Part shown: piece after piece, positions 35,841 through 45,138 of the stretch
Layout of the letters: the number at the start of each line of letters is the position of its first letter
Numbering within the stretch: the first letter of the stretch is position 1
Assembly (NCBI GenBank): GCA_046346845.1
Contig: JAXMHH010000002.1
Span: forward strand, 1 to 64,000
Direction: 5' to 3'
DNA: 64,000 nt
From: DSSB01 sp046346845
GTDB lineage: Bacteria > UBA10199 > DSSB01
Notes under the pieces: generated by a model
The model's database searches: none
Told to the model about the DNA's origin: nothing
Seen by the model: the letters and a program-made list of their open reading frames with translations, nothing else
Position numbers and translations under genes: made by a program

Positions 35841-37088
35841 TCACCAAAGCAAATACAACCCCGCGGTCACGGCCACGTTCAGCAGGGCCAGGGGCAACAT
35901 CACCCGCCAGCCGAGGTTCATGAGCTGGTCGTAGCGAAAGCGCGGCAGGGTCCACCGTACCCAGATGAAGACCCAGCAGAAAAACAAAATCTTCAGCAGA
36001 AAGGCTCCGAACTGAAAGCAGGCGGCGGCGATCTGCGCCCCGCCCTCCCCCAGGGCGAGGGGCCCGTGCAGGCTCTGCGCGACCACCAGGACCATCCCGA
36101 CCAGGATCGCGGGCAGGCCCAGCACCTTGGTCTCTTTATCGCGGGCGTCGTGGTAGACCACCTTGTGCTTGCGGCGCACCAGGAACCAGCCCGCCACGAT
36201 CGAAAAGACCCCGATGGCCAGGACCGAATAATAGAGGATGGGCTCGGCATGGGCGCGCAGCGCCTCGGTGGGCACAAAGGGCACCTGCCAGCCGCCGAAG
36301 AACAGGGTCGCGATCAAGGCCGAGGCGATGACCATATTGGCGTATTCGGCCATGAAGAAGAGCGCGAACTTAAGAGAGCTGTACTCGACGTGGTAACCCG
36401 CCACCAGTTCGGCCTCGGCCTCGGGCAGGTCGAAGGGCAGCCGGTTGGTCTCGGCGAAGGCGGAGACGATGAAGAGCAGACAGCCAAGGGGTTGTCGGAT
36501 CACGTTCCACGACAGCAAGTTGGAACCCTGGCTTTGCACGATGGTGTTGAGCTCCAAGCTGCCGGCGAGGATCAGGACCCCCACCACGGAAAGTCCCAAG
36601 GTCAGCTCGTAGCTGATCATCTGGGCGGAGGATCGCAGGCCGCCCAGGAGCGAATACTTGTTGTTGCTCGCCCAGCCCGCCAGCATGATGCCGTAGACGC
36701 CCATCGAGGCGATGGCGAAGATATAGAGGATGCCAACGTTGAGGTCGGCGGCCTGGAGGGTGAAGGTCTTGCCGGCCCAATCCAGGGGCGCCGCCCAGGG
36801 GATGACCGCGAAGGTCATGCAGGCCACGGCCATGGCCAGGAAAGGCGCCAGGGTATAGATGAATTTGTTGGCCCGGGTCGGGAAGATGTCTTCCTTGAAG
36901 ATCAGCTTCACGACGTCGGCCAGGCTGTGGATGACGCCGCCCAGGCGGATTCCCAGGATGGAGGCGCGGTTGGGCCCCCGGCGGTCTTGGATATAGGCCG
37001 CGCCCTTGCGCTCCAGCCAGATCAGCAGCGGCAAGAGCTGCATGATGACCAGGAAAGGGACCAAAATTTTTAACGAGATCACCAGCAT
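35841..37088 (-). CDS. nuoH: NADH-quinone oxidoreductase subunit H (cluster 1)
   Basis: 415 residues, about 45 more than the E. coli subunit. Forms the quinone chamber with NuoB and NuoD. Signatures: LIWLERKGAAYIQDRRGPNR, LADVVKLIFKEDIFPTRAN, FAETNRLPFDLPEAEAELVAGYHVEYSS. There are extra hydrophobic and basic segments between residues ~280 and 370 (FLVRRKHKVVYHDARDKET and an extra helix), which may explain the length. Adjacent to nuoG without a gap. Confidence 0.95.
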   Translation of the reverse strand: MLVISLKILVPFLVIMQLLPLLIWLERKGAAYIQDRRGPNRASILGIRLGGVIHSLADVVKLIFKEDIFPTRANKFIYTLAPFLAMAVACMTFAVIPWAAPLDWAGKTFTLQAADLNVGILYIFAIASMGVYGIMLAGWASNNKYSLLGGLRSSAQMISYELTLGLSVVGVLILAGSLELNTIVQSQGSNLLSWNVIRQPLGCLLFIVSAFAETNRLPFDLPEAEAELVAGYHVEYSSLKFALFFMAEYANMVIASALIATLFFGGWQVPFVPTEALRAHAEPILYYSVLAIGVFSIVAGWFLVRRKHKVVYHDARDKETKVLGLPAILVGMVLVVAQSLHGPLALGEGGAQIAAACFQFGAFLLKILFFCWVFIWVRWTLPRFRYDQLMNLGWRVMLPLALLNVAVTAGLYLLW

Positions 37089-38588
37089 TTATTCGATGAC
37101 TTTTCCTTGGGCGCCGAGCTCGGCGTATTTAAGGCCGAAGCCCTCTTCCAACAAACTCTCCGCATTCACCTGCTTCCAATCTTGACCCAGACCCCGGGCG
37201 ATCTCCGCCAGCCATTGCCAGGCGGGACGGACGGCGCCCTCCGGCTCCAGGGCCCGCTCGAACTTCTGGACGCGTTTTTGGAAGTTGGTGAAGGTCCCCT
37301 CCTGCTCGGCGAAGGTCGCGGTCGGCAGGACGACGTCGGCGTAATCCGCCGCCTCGCTCTGATTGCTGGCGAGGAGGATGAACAACACCGGCTCCTCGGC
37401 CTTCAAGCGCTCCAGATCGGCCTTGGACAGGCCCTCGAGGGCCAGGACCAGCTTGGTCTGGGTGCCGCCGCGGAACTTCTCGAAGCCCAGGCGCTCGACG
37501 CCGGCGCGGTTGGGGTTCTTGTCGGCCTTGATCAGGAAATCGTCGCGGTAGGGGTTCTCCGGCTCATGCGCCGAGTATTGCAGATCTTTCACGCCCAGGG
37601 CGGCGGCCAATTTTCGCAGGGCCGCGTTGTTCTCGTTGGATTCGTAGGCGGAGCCGACGAAGACCGCGTCTTCCGGGGCGAGGCGGCGGATCGCCTCGAC
37701 CGTCTCGGCGAGGGCGGCCTCGGTCTTGACCCCCATCCTATTCCCGTCCTGGTGCACCAAGGGGCGATAGAGGCGCCCCTCATTGATGAAATCGTAGGAG
37801 AGGCGCCCCTCGTCGCAGGTCCAGCACTGGTTGACCGCCTCGTTCTCGCGCGGGAGGTAGCGATGCACCTTCCCGTCATGATGGTTGATGTTGATGTTGC
37901 AGCCGGTGGAACAGCCCGTGCAGATCGAAGGGGTGCTCTTGAGGAACCACACCCGGCACTGGAAACGGAAGGGCTTGCTGGTCAGGGCGCCCACCGGGCA
38001 GATATCGACCGTATTGAGCGAGTACTTGTTGTCGAGCTTCCGTCCCGGGAAGGTCGTCAGCGTCGAACGGTCGCCGCGGTTGGTGATGCAGAGGTCGCCG
38101 GTCTTGGTGACCTCGTCGCAGAAGCGTACGCAGCGCGAGCACAGGATGCAGCGCTCGTCGTCGAGCATGACGTAGGGCCCCAGCTCGACCTTCTTCGGCT
38201 TCTTCACCTTGGATTCGCGGAACCCGGAATCGGTCAGCGAGTTGCTCATGTAATACTGCTGCAGCTTGCATTCCCCCGCCTGGTCGCAGACCGGGCAGTC
38301 GATGGGGTGGTTGATCAGGATGAACTCGAGGACGTTCTTCTGCAGGGCCTTGACCTTCTCGGTCTGGGTATGGACCACCATGCCCTCGGTCGCGACCGTG
38401 TTGCAGGAGATGGCCGGCTTGGGCATCTTCTCGATGTCGACCAGGCACATCCGGCAGTTGCCGGCGATGCTGAGCTTGGGATGGTAGCAGAAGTGCGGGA
38501 TCTCGATCGCGTTCTGCCGCGCGGCCTCGAACACCGTGGTGCCGTCCTTCACCGTAATTTGTCGTCCGTCGATGGTCAGCGTTGGCAT
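37089..38588 (-). CDS. nuoG: NADH-quinone oxidoreductase subunit G (cluster 1), short form
   Basis: 499 residues, clearly shorter than common NuoG (about 680-900). Start at 38588 (MPTLTIDGRQ). Cluster ligands: [2Fe-2S] Cys34, 45, 48, 62; the His/Cys [4Fe-4S] site His94, Cys98, 101, 107; N4-type Cys147, 150, 153 with Cys197; and an N7-type site Cys223, 226, 230, 258. The molybdopterin-like C-terminal domain is reduced to about 220 residues. It transfers electrons from NuoF toward NuoI, which this cluster lacks. Confidence 0.93.
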   Translation of the reverse strand: MPTLTIDGRQITVKDGTTVFEAARQNAIEIPHFCYHPKLSIAGNCRMCLVDIEKMPKPAISCNTVATEGMVVHTQTEKVKALQKNVLEFILINHPIDCPVCDQAGECKLQQYYMSNSLTDSGFRESKVKKPKKVELGPYVMLDDERCILCSRCVRFCDEVTKTGDLCITNRGDRSTLTTFPGRKLDNKYSLNTVDICPVGALTSKPFRFQCRVWFLKSTPSICTGCSTGCNININHHDGKVHRYLPRENEAVNQCWTCDEGRLSYDFINEGRLYRPLVHQDGNRMGVKTEAALAETVEAIRRLAPEDAVFVGSAYESNENNAALRKLAAALGVKDLQYSAHEPENPYRDDFLIKADKNPNRAGVERLGFEKFRGGTQTKLVLALEGLSKADLERLKAEEPVLFILLASNQSEAADYADVVLPTATFAEQEGTFTNFQKRVQKFERALEPEGAVRPAWQWLAEIARGLGQDWKQVNAESLLEEGFGLKYAELGAQGKVIE

Positions 38589-38617
38589 AGTCGTTCCCGG
38601 CAGGGGCGAAAGCGCCC

Positions 38618-39862
38618 CTACGATTGGATGTAGGCCTCGAATTCTTTCCGAAATTTCTTCAAATAGCTCTGGATCGGCATGGCCAGGGCGTCGGCCAGCA
38701 CGCAGATGGTCTTTCCCATCATGTGGTCGGCGTTGCGCTCGAGCTGCTCGAGGTCCCCGGGCCTCCCCTCCCCGGCCAGGATGCGCTGCAAGATCTTGTG
38801 CGACCAGCCCGTGCCCTCGCGGCAGGGGCTGCACTGCCCGCAGGACTCGTGGGAGTAGAAGTGCGCCAAATTGGTCAGGGCCTTGACCATGTCGACCGTC
38901 TCGTCCATGACGATCACCCCGCCGGAGCCCAACATCGAGCCCTTGGCGGCGAGCGACTCGTAGTCGAGGTTGACCTCCTCCGCCTCCGCAGCGGTCAGCA
39001 CCGGTACCGAGGAACCTCCCGGGATCACGGCCTTGAGCGCCTTCCCCCCGCGCATTCCGCCGCAGTCCTCGTAGATCAGCTTCTTGAGGGGGTAGCCGAG
39101 CGGCACCTCGTAGTTGCCCGGGCGCTGCACGTGGCCGCTGACGCAGAACAGCTTGGTCCCCGGGCTCTTCTCGGTGCCGAACTTCCGATAGCCTTCGGCC
39201 CCCTGCTCGAGGATGTAGGGCAGTGCGGAGATGGTCTCGACGTTGTTGATGACCGTAGGGCAACCGAACAGCCCGACCACCGCCGGAAACGGCGGCTTGA
39301 GCCGCGGCATACCGCGCTTGCCCTCGAGGGATTCCATCAGGGCCGTCTCTTCCCCGCAGATATAGGCCCCCGCGCCCCGGTGGATGAAGACGTCCAGGTC
39401 GTAACCGCTGCCTTGGATGTTCTTGCCCAGGTAGCCCTTGGCATAGGCCTCCTGCACCGCCGCCTCCAGGCGCTGGTAGGGGAAGAAGAATTCGCCTCGG
39501 ATGTAGATATAGGCGGTGTGGGAGCGGATCGCGTAGCAGCAAATGAGGATGCCCTCGATCAGGCGGTGCGGATCGAGCTCGAGGATGTAGCGGTCTTTGA
39601 AGGTGCCGGGCTCACTCTCGTCGGCATTGACGCAAAGGTACTTGGGCTTGGGATTGTCCTGGGGCACGAAGCTCCACTTCATGCCGGTGGGAAAACCCGC
39701 CCCGCCCCGCCCCCGCAGCCCGGACTGCTTCACTTCCTCGACGACGTCCTTGGGCTGCATCGCGAAGAGCTTTTTCAGGCCCTGGTAGCCGCCGGTCGAT
39801 TCGTAGACCGCCAGCGTGTGCGAGTCTTTGAGGCCGAAATTTTTGGTGAGGACCTTTTCCAT
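38618..39862 (-). CDS. nuoF: NADH-quinone oxidoreductase subunit F, NADH/FMN-binding
   Basis: 414 residues. NADH and FMN are bound by GLRGRGGAGFPTGMKW, CVNADESEPGTFKDR and GAGAYICGEETALMESLEGK. The N3 [4Fe-4S] cluster ligands are in ESCGQCSPCREGTGW plus a later Cys in GKTICVLADA. It is the only nuoF in the window; its presence makes cluster 1 an NADH-oxidising enzyme. It directly follows nuoE. Confidence 0.97.
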   Translation of the reverse strand: MEKVLTKNFGLKDSHTLAVYESTGGYQGLKKLFAMQPKDVVEEVKQSGLRGRGGAGFPTGMKWSFVPQDNPKPKYLCVNADESEPGTFKDRYILELDPHRLIEGILICCYAIRSHTAYIYIRGEFFFPYQRLEAAVQEAYAKGYLGKNIQGSGYDLDVFIHRGAGAYICGEETALMESLEGKRGMPRLKPPFPAVVGLFGCPTVINNVETISALPYILEQGAEGYRKFGTEKSPGTKLFCVSGHVQRPGNYEVPLGYPLKKLIYEDCGGMRGGKALKAVIPGGSSVPVLTAAEAEEVNLDYESLAAKGSMLGSGGVIVMDETVDMVKALTNLAHFYSHESCGQCSPCREGTGWSHKILQRILAGEGRPGDLEQLERNADHMMGKTICVLADALAMPIQSYLKKFRKEFEAYIQS

Positions 39863-40336
39863 TTATTTCAGCGACGCGATCAGCGCGTCCAGCTTCTCCG
39901 GAGTCAAATTCTCGTGATAGTCGTCGTTCAGTTGCAGCATCGGCGCGGTGCCGCAGGAGCCGAGGCACTCGACCTCGGTCAAGGTGTATTTTCCGTCGGC
40001 GCTCGTCGCGCCCAGCTTGACGCCGAGCTTTTTCTCCAGGTGCGCGGTGATGCCCTCCGCCCCCATCAACTGGCAGGGCAAGGTGCGGCAGACCTGAAAG
40101 TGGTAGCGCCCAACCGGCTTGAGGTTGAACATCGTGTAGAAGGTTGCGACCTCGTAGACCTTGGCGGGCGAAAGGCCCAGCAGGGTACCGACGTATTCCA
40201 TGACCTCGGGGGAGATCCAGCCGTTCTGGCGCTGGGCGAGCCACAGGGCCGGGAGCATGGCCGCGCGCTTGACGGGATACCGGGTCAGGATCTCCTCGAA
40301 CTTCCGCTGGTTCTCGCTGGTGAACTCGAAGGCCAT
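39863..40336 (-). CDS. nuoE: NADH-quinone oxidoreductase subunit E
   Basis: 157 residues from the ATG at 40336, which shares its A with the nuoD stop (TAATG); the longer frame upstream is antisense-like. Thioredoxin-fold [2Fe-2S] protein with ligands in VCRTLPCQLMG and VECLGSCGTAPMLQLND (CxxxxC and CxxxC). It partners NuoF in the NADH module. Confidence 0.95.
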   Translation of the reverse strand: MAFEFTSENQRKFEEILTRYPVKRAAMLPALWLAQRQNGWISPEVMEYVGTLLGLSPAKVYEVATFYTMFNLKPVGRYHFQVCRTLPCQLMGAEGITAHLEKKLGVKLGATSADGKYTLTEVECLGSCGTAPMLQLNDDYHENLTPEKLDALIASLK

Positions 40337-41535
40337 TAGCGATCCAACTCCCCCGCGATGATGTTCAAGTTGCCGAGGATGGCGATCGCATCCGCGATCA
40401 TCTTGCCCTCCACCATCTTCGGGTAAGCCTGAAAAATCGGGAAGCAAGGCGGGCGGCATTTCACCCGGTAGGGGGTGCCGCTTCCGTCGCTGACGATGTA
40501 AAAGCCGAGCTCGCCGTTCGCCGCCTCGGTGGCGCTGTAGACCTCTCCGGCCGGGGGACGAATGCCCTCGTAGATCAGCTTGAAGTGGTTCATCAGCGCC
40601 TCGATGTTCGTGTAGACCTCGACCTTGGGCGGCAGGGCCACCCGCTTGTCGTCGGTCATGATCGGCCCGGGCTTGAGCCTGGCCATGGCCTGCTCGATGA
40701 TCCGGGCGCTCTGCTTCATCTCCTCGAAGCGCACCAGGATGCGGTCGTAGCTGTCGCCGTGCTCCCCGACGACCACCTCGAAGTCGTAATTCTCGTAGCC
40801 GTAGTAAGGCTGGGCCTTGCGGATGTCGTAGCCCACGCCGCTCGCCCGCAGGCAGGGGCCGGTGAAGCCGTACTGGAGGGCGTCTTCCTTGCTGAAGGCC
40901 CCCACCCCCACCGTCCGGTTGAGAAAGATCTTGTTGCGGTTGAGCAGGCCGGTCACCTCCTCGATCGCCTTGTGGGTGTCCTTGAGACAGGCCCGCATCT
41001 CCTCCTCGAAACCCGGGTAGAGATCACGCATCAGGCCGCCGATTCGGGTGTAGGCGGTGGTGAGCCGCGCGCCGCAAAGCTTCTCGATGATGTTGTAGAA
41101 CTTCTCGCGGACGTTGAAATAATACCAAAAGTTGGTCAGGGCCCCGATGTCGACGACGTTGGTCCCGGTGCAGACCAGGTGGTCGATGATGCGGTTCATC
41201 TCGCAGACGATGACGCGGATGGTCTGGGCGCGCTCCGGAATCTGCAGCTCGAAGAGCTCTTCCACCGCCTTGCAGTAGCCGACGTTGTTCATCATCGCGC
41301 TGACGTAGTTGAGGCGGTCGGTATAGGGAATGACCTGGGTCCAGGTGGAATTTTCGGCGTGCTTCTCGAAACCGCGGTGCAAGTAGCCGAACTCGGCGAC
41401 CGAGCGCTTGATGATCTCGCCGTCGAGCTCGGCGAAGAGCCGCAGGGTGCCGTGCATGGTGGGATGGGAAGGCCCGAGGTTGAGATACACGGGTTTCGGC
41501 TTCAGCGCGTCGGTTTTTTCGGCGGCCTGGCTCAC
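40336..41535 (-). CDS. nuoD: NADH-quinone oxidoreductase subunit D (cluster 1)
   Basis: 399 residues, GTG start. The 49-kDa homologue that lines the quinone site: NLGPSHPTMHGTLRLF with the quinone-site His, EFGYLHRGFEKHAE, and GIRPPAGEVYSATEAANGE near the C-terminus. It is a separate gene from nuoC, whose stop it overlaps by four bases. Confidence 0.96.
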   Translation of the reverse strand: MSQAAEKTDALKPKPVYLNLGPSHPTMHGTLRLFAELDGEIIKRSVAEFGYLHRGFEKHAENSTWTQVIPYTDRLNYVSAMMNNVGYCKAVEELFELQIPERAQTIRVIVCEMNRIIDHLVCTGTNVVDIGALTNFWYYFNVREKFYNIIEKLCGARLTTAYTRIGGLMRDLYPGFEEEMRACLKDTHKAIEEVTGLLNRNKIFLNRTVGVGAFSKEDALQYGFTGPCLRASGVGYDIRKAQPYYGYENYDFEVVVGEHGDSYDRILVRFEEMKQSARIIEQAMARLKPGPIMTDDKRVALPPKVEVYTNIEALMNHFKLIYEGIRPPAGEVYSATEAANGELGFYIVSDGSGTPYRVKCRPPCFPIFQAYPKMVEGKMIADAIAILGNLNIIAGELDR

Positions 41536-42005
41536 GGAATCTCCTCGATCACGGGAATCTTCTGCCGGCGCTCGGTCGGGTAGTCTTTACGCAGCGGGTG
41601 GCCCTCGAAGCCCTCGAACAGCAAAATACGCTTGAGGTTGGGATGGCCTTCGAATTTGACGCCGTACATGTCCCAAACCTCGCGCTCGGCCCAATCGGCG
41701 CTGGCCCAGAGATCGGAAGCGGTGGGCAGCGGTTCACCCTCTTCCACCCTCACCTTCAGGCGCAGGCGGTGGTTGAGCGGAACCGAGTAAAGGATATAGA
41801 CCACCTCGAAACGCGGGCGTTGGCCGAGAAAATCCACTCCGACGACATCAAGCAAGAGGTCGAACTGCAGCCGCGGGTCCTGCTTGCAGGCGCGGAGCAC
41901 CTCGTGAATGCGGGCGGACTTCACCATCGCCACCGCCTGCCCCCGGTCGAGGGAAGTCTGGGTGATCGCGTCGGGAAATAAGCTGTTAAGAATCTCCAAA
42001 TCCAA
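41532..42005 (-). CDS. nuoC: NADH-quinone oxidoreductase subunit C (cluster 1)
   Basis: 157 residues, TTG start preceded by GGGGGCGAA. 30-kDa subunit homologue: LLLDVVGVDFLGQRPRFEVVY, and the signature ADWAEREVWDMYGVKFEGHPNLKRILL and GHPLRKDYPTE. It overlaps nuoD by four bases. Confidence 0.95.
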   Translation of the reverse strand: MDLEILNSLFPDAITQTSLDRGQAVAMVKSARIHEVLRACKQDPRLQFDLLLDVVGVDFLGQRPRFEVVYILYSVPLNHRLRLKVRVEEGEPLPTASDLWASADWAEREVWDMYGVKFEGHPNLKRILLFEGFEGHPLRKDYPTERRQKIPVIEEIP

Positions 42006-42017
42006 TTCGCCCCCAAC

Positions 42018-42548
42018 TCAAAGCGTCGGCACCTTCGAGGAAAATAATATTTCGGGCGCGGCCCTCCGCCGGTCGGCCGCTTTCTCGCCCCGGGCCTCCG
42101 CGTCGATCTTCTCCTGCAGCTTGACGATCGCCAGCAGGATCTGCTCGGGGCGCGGCGGGCAACCCGGCACGTAGACGTCGACGGGGATCACCTCGTCGAT
42201 GCCCTGCAGGACCGCATAGTTGTCGTAAAAGCCCCCGCAGGTGGCGCAGGCCCCGACCGCAATGACGTATTTCGGCTCGCACATCTGCTCGTAGACCTTT
42301 TTGAGGATGGCCGCCTGCTTGTAGTTGATAGTCCCCAAGACCAGCAGCAGGTCGGACTGGCGCGGCGAGAAGCGCACCAACTCGGCGCCGAAGCGCGAGA
42401 TATCGAAGACCGCCGATACCGCGCCCATGAACTCGATGGCGCAGCAGGCCGTGCCGAAGGGCATCGGCCACAGGCTGTACTTGCGCCCCCAGGCGATCAC
42501 CTCGCTCAGCTTGGTCGTCAGGATGTTGTTTTCGGCGACGGACGGCAT
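42018..42548 (-). CDS. nuoB: NADH-quinone oxidoreductase subunit B (cluster 1)
   Basis: 176 residues. Carries the terminal N2 [4Fe-4S] cluster: tandem Cys in GTACCAIEFMGA, AVGACATCGGFYDNYAV and VPGCPPRPEQIL. 12 bases separate it from nuoC. It reduces quinone at the interface with NuoD and NuoH. Confidence 0.97.
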   Translation of the reverse strand: MPSVAENNILTTKLSEVIAWGRKYSLWPMPFGTACCAIEFMGAVSAVFDISRFGAELVRFSPRQSDLLLVLGTINYKQAAILKKVYEQMCEPKYVIAVGACATCGGFYDNYAVLQGIDEVIPVDVYVPGCPPRPEQILLAIVKLQEKIDAEARGEKAADRRRAAPEILFSSKVPTL

Positions 42549-42582
42549 AATGAAAGATCCGCAGGCATTAAGCCCGACAAAT

Positions 42583-42966
42583 TCACGATTCCCAATCCAG
42601 GGCCCCTCTCCTCCATTCGTAAAGGAGGCCCAGGCCCAAGATCAATAGAAAGACCCCCATGGCCCCGAAGGCGAAGGTCCCGATCCCCGCCTGCTTGAAT
42701 TCCTTCAGCATCACGGCCCAGGGAAAGAGGAACACGACCTCCACGTCGAAGAGCAGAAAGATCATCGCGACCAGGAAAAACTTCACCGAGAAACGCTCGC
42801 GCGCGTCCCCGATCGAGGGCACGCCGCACTCGTAGACATCGAGCTTGCTGGCGGTCGGTTTTTTGGGGCCGAAGCTGTAGGAGAGAAGCAGGAAGGCGCC
42901 GGCGAAGACGAAGCCGAGCAACAGGACACCGAGCAGGGGCAAATATTGTTGAAAATCAACTTCCAT
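42583..42966 (-). CDS. nuoA: NADH-quinone oxidoreductase subunit A (cluster 1)
   Basis: 127 residues from the ATG at 42966; the longer frame adds 46 residues that do not resemble the family. Three membrane helices with the conserved loop YECGVPSIGDARERFSVKFFLVAMIFLLFDVEVVFLFPWA. It is the first gene of cluster 1, transcribed divergently from the Tudor-knot protein gene across a 173-base region in which I see no convincing -10. Confidence 0.94.
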   Translation of the reverse strand: MEVDFQQYLPLLGVLLLGFVFAGAFLLLSYSFGPKKPTASKLDVYECGVPSIGDARERFSVKFFLVAMIFLLFDVEVVFLFPWAVMLKEFKQAGIGTFAFGAMGVFLLILGLGLLYEWRRGALDWES

Positions 42967-43139
42967 AAGGATTTTCAATAGTTCCGCGCAACGCCTAATT
43001 GAGCCACCCCCTGAAGTCAAGGTGAAAACAAGCCCAAAAATCGCCGAGCAAGGGTCGATTTTCTCTCGGCAAAAGGCCCCCGATTGGAATAAATTTCCCT
43101 GCATTTAGCCAAATCTCACTCCCAACGAAAGGGCTTGTT

Positions 43140-43577
43140 ATGAAAAAGCTTTCCTCCCTCCTGCTCGGTGCCGCGGCCTTTGGCCTCCTCGCCCTGGCCC
43201 CGCTCGGAACCGCCCACGCCGACCTCTGTGCCCCCGGCAACCAGGCCGAGGTGCTGTGGAAAGGCACCTGGTATCCGGCGGTGGTCAAGCGGACCCGCGG
43301 GGACTCCTGCTATATCCATTACAAGGGCTACAATAATTCCTGGGACGAATGGGTAGGGCCCGACCGGATCCGACTGACCGGCGGGGACGCCCCGGCGGTG
43401 GTGGTGGGCGCGCCGGGGATCTTCCAAATCGGGGAACCCGTCTCGGTGCTGTGGCACGGCACCTGGTACCCCGCCCATGTCCTGCGCACCAAGGGCAACA
43501 AGCTCTATATCCATTACGACGGCTACGACAATTCTTGGGACGAGTGGGTGGGGCCGGCCCGCTACCGTCATCCCTAA
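43140..43577 (+). CDS. secreted protein with two tandem Tudor-knot/chromo-barrel domains
   Basis: 145 residues. A signal peptide (residues 1-27, ending GTAHA) is followed by two ~42-residue repeats, about residues 36-78 and 100-142, that are near-identical in core: VLW-K/H-GTWYPA-V-RT-G-YIHY-GY-NSWDEWVGP. WYPA, YIHY and WDEWV are the hallmarks of the Tudor-knot (RNA-binding-knot chromodomain) fold best known from eukaryotic chromatin proteins. Here the protein is exported, so its ligand cannot be chromatin. It stands alone between the two nuo operons with its own terminator; GAAAGGG precedes the ATG. Confidence 0.88.
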   Translation: MKKLSSLLLGAAAFGLLALAPLGTAHADLCAPGNQAEVLWKGTWYPAVVKRTRGDSCYIHYKGYNNSWDEWVGPDRIRLTGGDAPAVVVGAPGIFQIGEPVSVLWHGTWYPAHVLRTKGNKLYIHYDGYDNSWDEWVGPARYRHP

Positions 43578-43603
43578 ACGGGAAAGAAATTCGGCAATAG
43601 CGA

Positions 43604-43631
43604 GGCGGAACCGCAGGGTTCCGCCTTTTTT
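43604..43631 (+). terminator. intrinsic terminator of the Tudor-knot protein gene
   Basis: GGCGGAACC (43604-43612), 4-base loop, GGTTCCGCC (43617-43625), then six T. It abuts the stop codon of nuoN of cluster 2 on the other strand, where the hairpin could also slow read-through. Confidence 0.88.
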
Positions 43632-45117
43632 ACAGCAGGAGATTGGCGGAAGAAGTGGTCAGGACGGCGAGCGTCTTCCAGAACAGGCCGAACACCAGGG
43701 TGGCCGCTGCCAGGGTCACCAAGACCCGGGACAGGCCCTGTGAAGCGGCGCTGAGAGTACGCTCGTCGGCCGGATCGTCGAAGAACATGTATTTGGCGAC
43801 CCGGGCGTAATAATAGAGGCTGACCACGCTGTTGAGCACGCCCACCAGGGCCAGGCCGTAGAGCTTGGCGTCGAGGACCGCGGCGAAGAGGTAGAACTTT
43901 CCGACGAAGCCGATGAAGGGCGGCAGGCCGGTCAAAGAAAACATGAACATGGCCATCGCCAGGGCCACGAAGACCGCCTGGCGCCCGCGCTTGGCCAGGC
44001 CCTTGTATCCCTCGAGGTCCTCGGTGCCGAGGTCGTTTTGCACCAGGATCGCGACGCCGAAGGCGCCCAGGTTCATGATGAAATAGGTGATCAGGTAAAA
44101 GAGGATGGCGCGCACCGCCTCGATATTGAGGGCGGCGGCCGCCATCAGCATGTAGCCCGCGTGGGCGATCGAGGAGTACGCGAGGAAGCGTTTGACGTTC
44201 TTCTGCTGGATGGCGAGCAGGTTGCCCAGGACCATGGTGGCGATCGCGAACAAGGCAAGCAGGTTCGAAATGTCGACCGACTTGAGCGGCAGGAACTCGT
44301 CGCCCTTGGGCTGGGTCAGCGCCGTATAGATGAAGCGCAGGACGATGGCGAAGCCGGCCGCCTTGGGCCCCACCGAGAGGAAGGCGGTGACCGGAGTGGG
44401 CGCCCCCTCGTAGACGTCCGGCGCCCACATATGGAAGGGCACCGCGGAGATCTTGTAGCCGAAGCCGGCGAAGGCCATCAGCAGACCGACGAACAGGGTC
44501 AGGCGCTCGGCCGGGTTGGCCTCGAGGAAATGGCGGATCTGGATGGCATCGAGCGTGCCGGTCACCCCGAAGATCAGTGAGAGCCCGTAGATCATGATGC
44601 CGCTGGCAGTGGCCCCGTACAGGACGTACTTCAGCGCGGCCTCGGCCGAACGCCGCGAACCCGGCAGGTAGCCGACCATGACATAGGAAAGGATGCTGAC
44701 CAATTCCATCGCCAGGTAGATCATCAGCAAATTATTGGAGGCGGCGAGCATCGGCATGCCGATCACGATGCCGAGCAGGATCGCCCAGTACTCCGCCTTG
44801 GCCTCGGAGAGCTCCTTCGCCTGGAGGCTGAAATAGACGGTCATCAGGGCGGTCAGCGCGCTGAAGATCCGGAAGAAGTTGGTGAAGGGATCAACCACGA
44901 TCATGCCGTGGAAGGCCGCGGCCTTCGGGAAATCCCAGGAATAGACGGTCAGGCCGATGTAGCCCAAGAGCCCCAGGGCCGCCAGGATCGGGGCCAGCAG
45001 GCGCTTTTCGCTCAGCGATTTCGGCAGATCGAGCAGGAAGATCAGGACGAAAACGGCCGTGAGCAGGAATTCCGGGAAGAAATACCAAAGGCTGGCGATG
45101 TTATCCAATACTTGCAT
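43630..45117 (-). CDS. nuoN: NADH-quinone oxidoreductase subunit N (cluster 2)
   Basis: 495 residues from the ATG at 45117; a TTG four codons upstream is possible. Antiporter-like subunit with IYLAMELVSILSYVMVGYLPG, GYKISAVPFHMWAPDVYEGAPTPV and KNVKRFLAYSSIAHAGYMLM. Last gene of cluster 2, 21 bases after nuoM. Confidence 0.95.
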   Translation of the reverse strand: MQVLDNIASLWYFFPEFLLTAVFVLIFLLDLPKSLSEKRLLAPILAALGLLGYIGLTVYSWDFPKAAAFHGMIVVDPFTNFFRIFSALTALMTVYFSLQAKELSEAKAEYWAILLGIVIGMPMLAASNNLLMIYLAMELVSILSYVMVGYLPGSRRSAEAALKYVLYGATASGIMIYGLSLIFGVTGTLDAIQIRHFLEANPAERLTLFVGLLMAFAGFGYKISAVPFHMWAPDVYEGAPTPVTAFLSVGPKAAGFAIVLRFIYTALTQPKGDEFLPLKSVDISNLLALFAIATMVLGNLLAIQQKNVKRFLAYSSIAHAGYMLMAAAALNIEAVRAILFYLITYFIMNLGAFGVAILVQNDLGTEDLEGYKGLAKRGRQAVFVALAMAMFMFSLTGLPPFIGFVGKFYLFAAVLDAKLYGLALVGVLNSVVSLYYYARVAKYMFFDDPADERTLSAASQGLSRVLVTLAAATLVFGLFWKTLAVLTTSSANLLL

Positions 45118-45138
45118 GCGTGCATCCAAACGAGAGGC

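Noticed and set aside
35830..35845. A hidden nuoI between nuoH and nuoJ of cluster 1
   Set aside because: Only two bases separate the two genes, so no gene fits there.
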